8,077 bases of DNA. Source: Bacteroidales bacterium (GTDB lineage: Bacteria > Bacteroidota > Bacteroidia > Bacteroidales > GCA-2748055). Location: contig JAOZLK010000177.1 in the NCBI GenBank assembly GCA_029934875.1, forward strand, positions 1-8,077. Direction: 5' to 3'. Below are positions 5,787-8,077 of this stretch, piece by piece. The notes under the pieces are model-generated. The model was not told the DNA's origin. It made no database searches and saw only the letters and a program-made list of their open reading frames with translations. Positions within the stretch are counted from its first letter, which is position 1. Each line of letters starts with the position of its first letter. The position numbers and the translations under genes were made by a program.

Positions 5787-6737
5787 ATGGAAACTTTGGC
5801 AAGAAACACACGAATCGTATTAAGACTTTTGCTTGCGGTAATTCTTTTGGTATCTGGCTATAATGCCAACGCACAGCAAGGAAAGGTTGAAGCAGAGGGA
5901 GATCTGATCTGGTCAGATGAGTTTGAAGGTACAGGGGAGCCGGATGCCAGCAAGTGGGAACGGCAGGAATACAACAGGAGAAATAATGACAATGGCCCCG
6001 ATGGCTGGTGGAGCAAGGAGGATTCTTACCTGGATGGAAATGGGAATCTTGTTATTCGTGTTCGGCAAATTGACAATAAGAATGATGATAATGATTCCTT
6101 TGATTACAGTGTAGGAGCCCTCAGGACCAAGGGTATATTTGAACAGTTGTATGGAAGGTTTGAAATCAGGTGCCAGTTGCCGACCCAACCTGGTTGGTGG
6201 GTGGCATTCTGGATGATGCAGGGAAATGTCGGATCGGTTGGTAACGGAGCTGTCGATGGTGTGGAGGTGGATATTATGGAAGGATTTGGATGGACCGATC
6301 TCATTAATTATGCTTTTCATTGGGATGGATATGGCGAAGAGCTTAAAAGCACTGGTAAGAAAATCACACCTGCTGGTATCCGCGAGGGCTTCCATACTTT
6401 CGCCCTTGAATGGTACCCGGAGAAATATATATTCTTTATCGATGGAGAGGAGACCTGGAGAACAGAGGGCGGGGGTGTATGCAACCAGGCGGGTTATATT
6501 AAAGTAACCGGGGAGATCTCAAGCCAGGATTGGGCCATTAATAACTGGTGGGCCAATGACCCTGCGGATGCAACTTACCCCGATTCCTTCCTGGTGGACT
6601 ATGTCCGGGTATACGAAGTTGGAGATTACCAGTACCCTGCCAGTACGAAGATGCTGCCTGGTGCTGAATCGCATGAAATCTATCCGAATCCTGCCAGGGA
6701 CCAGATTGTGGTCGAGTGGGATCCACTATTGTATTAG
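5787..6737 (+). CDS. Secreted GH16 endo-glycanase, truncated in its T9SS sorting domain
   Basis: This is a 316-residue product. The N-terminus is a typical Sec signal peptide: a basic start, the hydrophobic stretch VLRLLLAVILLVSG (11-24), and likely cleavage after NANA near residue 29. DLIWSDEFEG (39-48) through DYVRVYEVGD (271-280) is a complete GH16 jelly-roll. The active-site beta-bulge motif ExDxxE is intact: GVEVDIMEGFG (158-168), with nucleophile E160, D162 and acid/base E165; GWWVAFWMM (136-144) gives aromatic substrate-cleft residues. GH16 members hydrolyse internal beta-1,3/1,4 links in laminarin, agar, carrageenan and similar polymers; the exact substrate cannot be assigned. From residue 298, IYPNPARDQIVVEW starts a type A T9SS C-terminal domain, but TAG at 6735-6737 stops it after about 19 residues, and the rest follows in the same frame. 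The hydrolase domain should fold, but secretion by T9SS is probably lost. The gene has no obvious Shine-Dalgarno and sits 75 nt after the patatin gene. Confidence 0.88.
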   Translation: METLARNTRIVLRLLLAVILLVSGYNANAQQGKVEAEGDLIWSDEFEGTGEPDASKWERQEYNRRNNDNGPDGWWSKEDSYLDGNGNLVIRVRQIDNKNDDNDSFDYSVGALRTKGIFEQLYGRFEIRCQLPTQPGWWVAFWMMQGNVGSVGNGAVDGVEVDIMEGFGWTDLINYAFHWDGYGEELKSTGKKITPAGIREGFHTFALEWYPEKYIFFIDGEETWRTEGGGVCNQAGYIKVTGEISSQDWAINNWWANDPADATYPDSFLVDYVRVYEVGDYQYPASTKMLPGAESHEIYPNPARDQIVVEWDPLLY

Positions 6738-6905
6738 GACCTACCCGATATTTCCATTGTAAATGTTTCGGGTCAGACCAAAAGAACCTGTACAGAGGTG
6801 GAGAATGGTTTCAGCCTGACTGTGGCTGATCTGAGCAATGGATTTTATTGTCTTGCGATGCAACGCGACGATAGGATTGATTACCGGAAGTTTATTAAGG
6901 AATAA
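6738..6905 (+). pseudogene. Stranded C-terminal part of the T9SS type A sorting domain
   Basis: Directly after the TAG at 6735-6737, the same frame stays open for 55 codons to TAA at 6903-6905. It reads DLPDISIVNVSGQTKR, then VADLSNGFYCLAM and ends YRKFIKE. This matches the second half of type A sorting domains: an I-x-I strand, VSGQ turn, L-x-x-GFY strand and a basic K-F-I-K end. No ATG near the beginning could make it a separate protein. Together with YPNP upstream it makes one full-length domain of about 75 residues, so an ancestral GH16 protein of about 372 residues is inferred. The lack of any other lesion argues for a recent mutation or a base-call error. Confidence 0.85.
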
Positions 6906-6960
6906 TTTTTAAATTGCAGAATGCATTTTACAAGTAGATACAATCTAAGCTGAACAATTA

Positions 6961-8077
6961 TGGAAAACCAATCCCGACGCAGATTTATTAAACACACATT
7001 TATGGGAGCGGCAGGTCTTGCTACCATGCCTCTTCTTCAGAGTTTTAAAGCAGGTGCAAATGACACCATCAGATTTGGAATTATCGGACTTGGTCAACAG
7101 GCCATGAACCTGATGATGGGTTTTGCCAGGATTCCGGGAATAGAGATTGTGGCTGGTGCCGACGTTTACGGCGTAAAGCGTGATCGCTTTACCCAGCGAA
7201 TGAAAAAGTTTTACCAGGATAAGGGTGTATCGGTTGAGGTAAAAACCTATAAAAATTACCAGGAGATACTGGACAGAAAAGATATTGATGCGGTCGTAAT
7301 TGCCACCCCCGATCACTGGCACGCGCTTATGGCCATTGATGCATGTAAGGCGGGTAAGGATATTTACCTTGAGAAGCCCATTACCTTTACGATTAAAGAG
7401 GGTCTGGCTGTCGTCAAGGCCGTTCGTGAGAACAATGTGATTCTTGGAGTGGGGAGCCAGCAGAGATCCGACCACAATTTCCAGCATGCTGTCAATATGG
7501 TACAGGAAAGTGCCCTTGGCGATCTGAAGAATATCAATGCTTATGTGGGCCCTGCACCTGCGCCCTACAACCTGCCTGAAGAGCCTATTCCAGCCGATCT
7601 GGACTGGAACCAGTGGACGGGTCCGAATCAGTATGTGCATTATAATTCAAAATTGAATCCCCCGGTATCTATCGATCCTCCTGTCAATGAGAAGTACTGG
7701 GCCCAGTGGCGTTACTTTAAGGAAACCGGTGGTGGTTTTACCTGTGACTGGGGAGCGCACAATTTTGACATCGGACAATGGGCACTTGGAATGGACCGTA
7801 GTGGCCCGGTTGAGATTATCCCTGCAGGTTTTATTGAGACCGAACACCTGACCTATGTTTATGAAAATGGTGTGACCATGTCAAACAAACCATGGGATGA
7901 AGGGAAGACCCGCGGAATCAAATTCTACGGGAGCGATGGCTGGATAGAAGTTTCCCGTGGAAGGTATGCAGCTTCTGATGACTCTCTGCTTCCTGCCGGG
8001 TACAATGACAAAAACAAGGGACTTAAATATGAATCAGGAACCTCTCACCTGGATAATTTTGTGGAATCCGTAAGGGC
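6961..8077 (+). CDS. Tat-leader Gfo/Idh/MocA family oxidoreductase, partial (C-terminus beyond right edge)
   Basis: From ATG at 6961 the frame is open for 372 codons to the window edge. The leader SRRRFIKHTFMGAAGLATMP (5-24) is a twin-arginine signal with RR at 6-7 and a hydrophobic core, so the protein should be exported folded, probably with NAD(P) already bound. RFGIIGLGQQA (38-48) is the Rossmann nucleotide-binding turn (GxGxxA), ATPDHWHALM (115-124) and LEKPIT (137-142, family EKP motif) follow, and GGGFTCDWGAHNFDIGQW (257-274) carries the D...H pair (D263, H267) expected in the C-terminal catalytic domain. Family members oxidise or reduce sugars, inositols and keto-glycosides; the substrate here is not determined. 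Usual length is about 430-450, so roughly 60-80 residues are missing. It lies 55 nt after the ancestral GH16 stop, with no clear ribosome binding site. The pairing with a secreted glycanase suggests carbohydrate breakdown, but this is inference. Confidence 0.9.

Noticed and set aside
5913..6395. 160-codon open frame on the minus strand
   Set aside because: It is antisense to the GH16 catalytic domain, whose conserved motifs show that the plus strand is the coding one.
6735..6737. TAG read as a sense codon by genome-wide recoding
   Set aside because: The TauE-like, phosphatase and patatin genes all end in TAG at sensible places, so TAG is a normal stop here.
6945..7640. 231-codon open frame on the minus strand
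   Set aside because: It lies fully opposite the well-supported Gfo/Idh/MocA gene, has no recognisable domain and a poor residue composition, so it is a shadow frame.
1..8077. CRISPR arrays, tRNA or rRNA genes, insertion sequences
   Set aside because: No regularly spaced repeats, cloverleaf-like sequences, rRNA segments or transposase-like frames with terminal repeats were seen.

Overview
The window looks like a chromosomal segment of a free-living, polysaccharide-degrading member of the Bacteroidota. The evidence is a C-terminal type IX secretion (T9SS, type A) sorting domain behind a family 16 glycoside hydrolase, a Tat-leader Gfo/Idh/MocA oxidoreductase of the kind common in that phylum, mostly weak Shine-Dalgarno sequences and moderate GC. 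The genus cannot be told from the sequence. No RNA genes, IS elements or CRISPR arrays were seen.

Left arm (1-2052, all minus strand): a probable three-gene operon read right to left. It holds a TauE/SafE-type membrane transporter, a small MobB-like P-loop protein 11 nt further on, and a family 2 glycosyltransferase 30 nt beyond that, which runs off the left edge. Positions 2053-2409 form a 357-nt divergent intergenic region with two adjacent hairpins, a candidate minus-strand promoter overlapping a small palindrome, and a perfect 7-bp inverted repeat in front of the plus-strand operon.

Middle (2410-5711, plus strand): a compact three-gene signalling operon. The first gene encodes a membrane-anchored protein with two PAS-like regions, a SpoIIE/RsbU-type PP2C phosphatase and an RsbW-type ATPase/kinase in one chain. 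The second encodes a STAS anti-sigma-factor-antagonist-like protein, and the third a patatin-like phospholipase. This is a partner-switching module whose phosphatase, kinase and switch protein are all present, but no sigma factor or separate anti-sigma factor is in view. The patatin gene, 9 nt downstream of the STAS gene, is the only visible candidate output or co-regulated function.

Right arm (5787-8077, plus strand): a secreted GH16 endo-glycanase gene, then a Tat-leader Gfo/Idh/MocA oxidoreductase cut by the right edge. The GH16 gene carries an in-frame TAG at 6735-6737 inside its T9SS sorting domain. The remaining 55 codons of that domain continue in the same frame to a TAA at 6903-6905, so the gene has either a recent nonsense mutation or a sequencing error. 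The most notable items are this interrupted secretion signal and the phosphatase/kinase-STAS-patatin operon.
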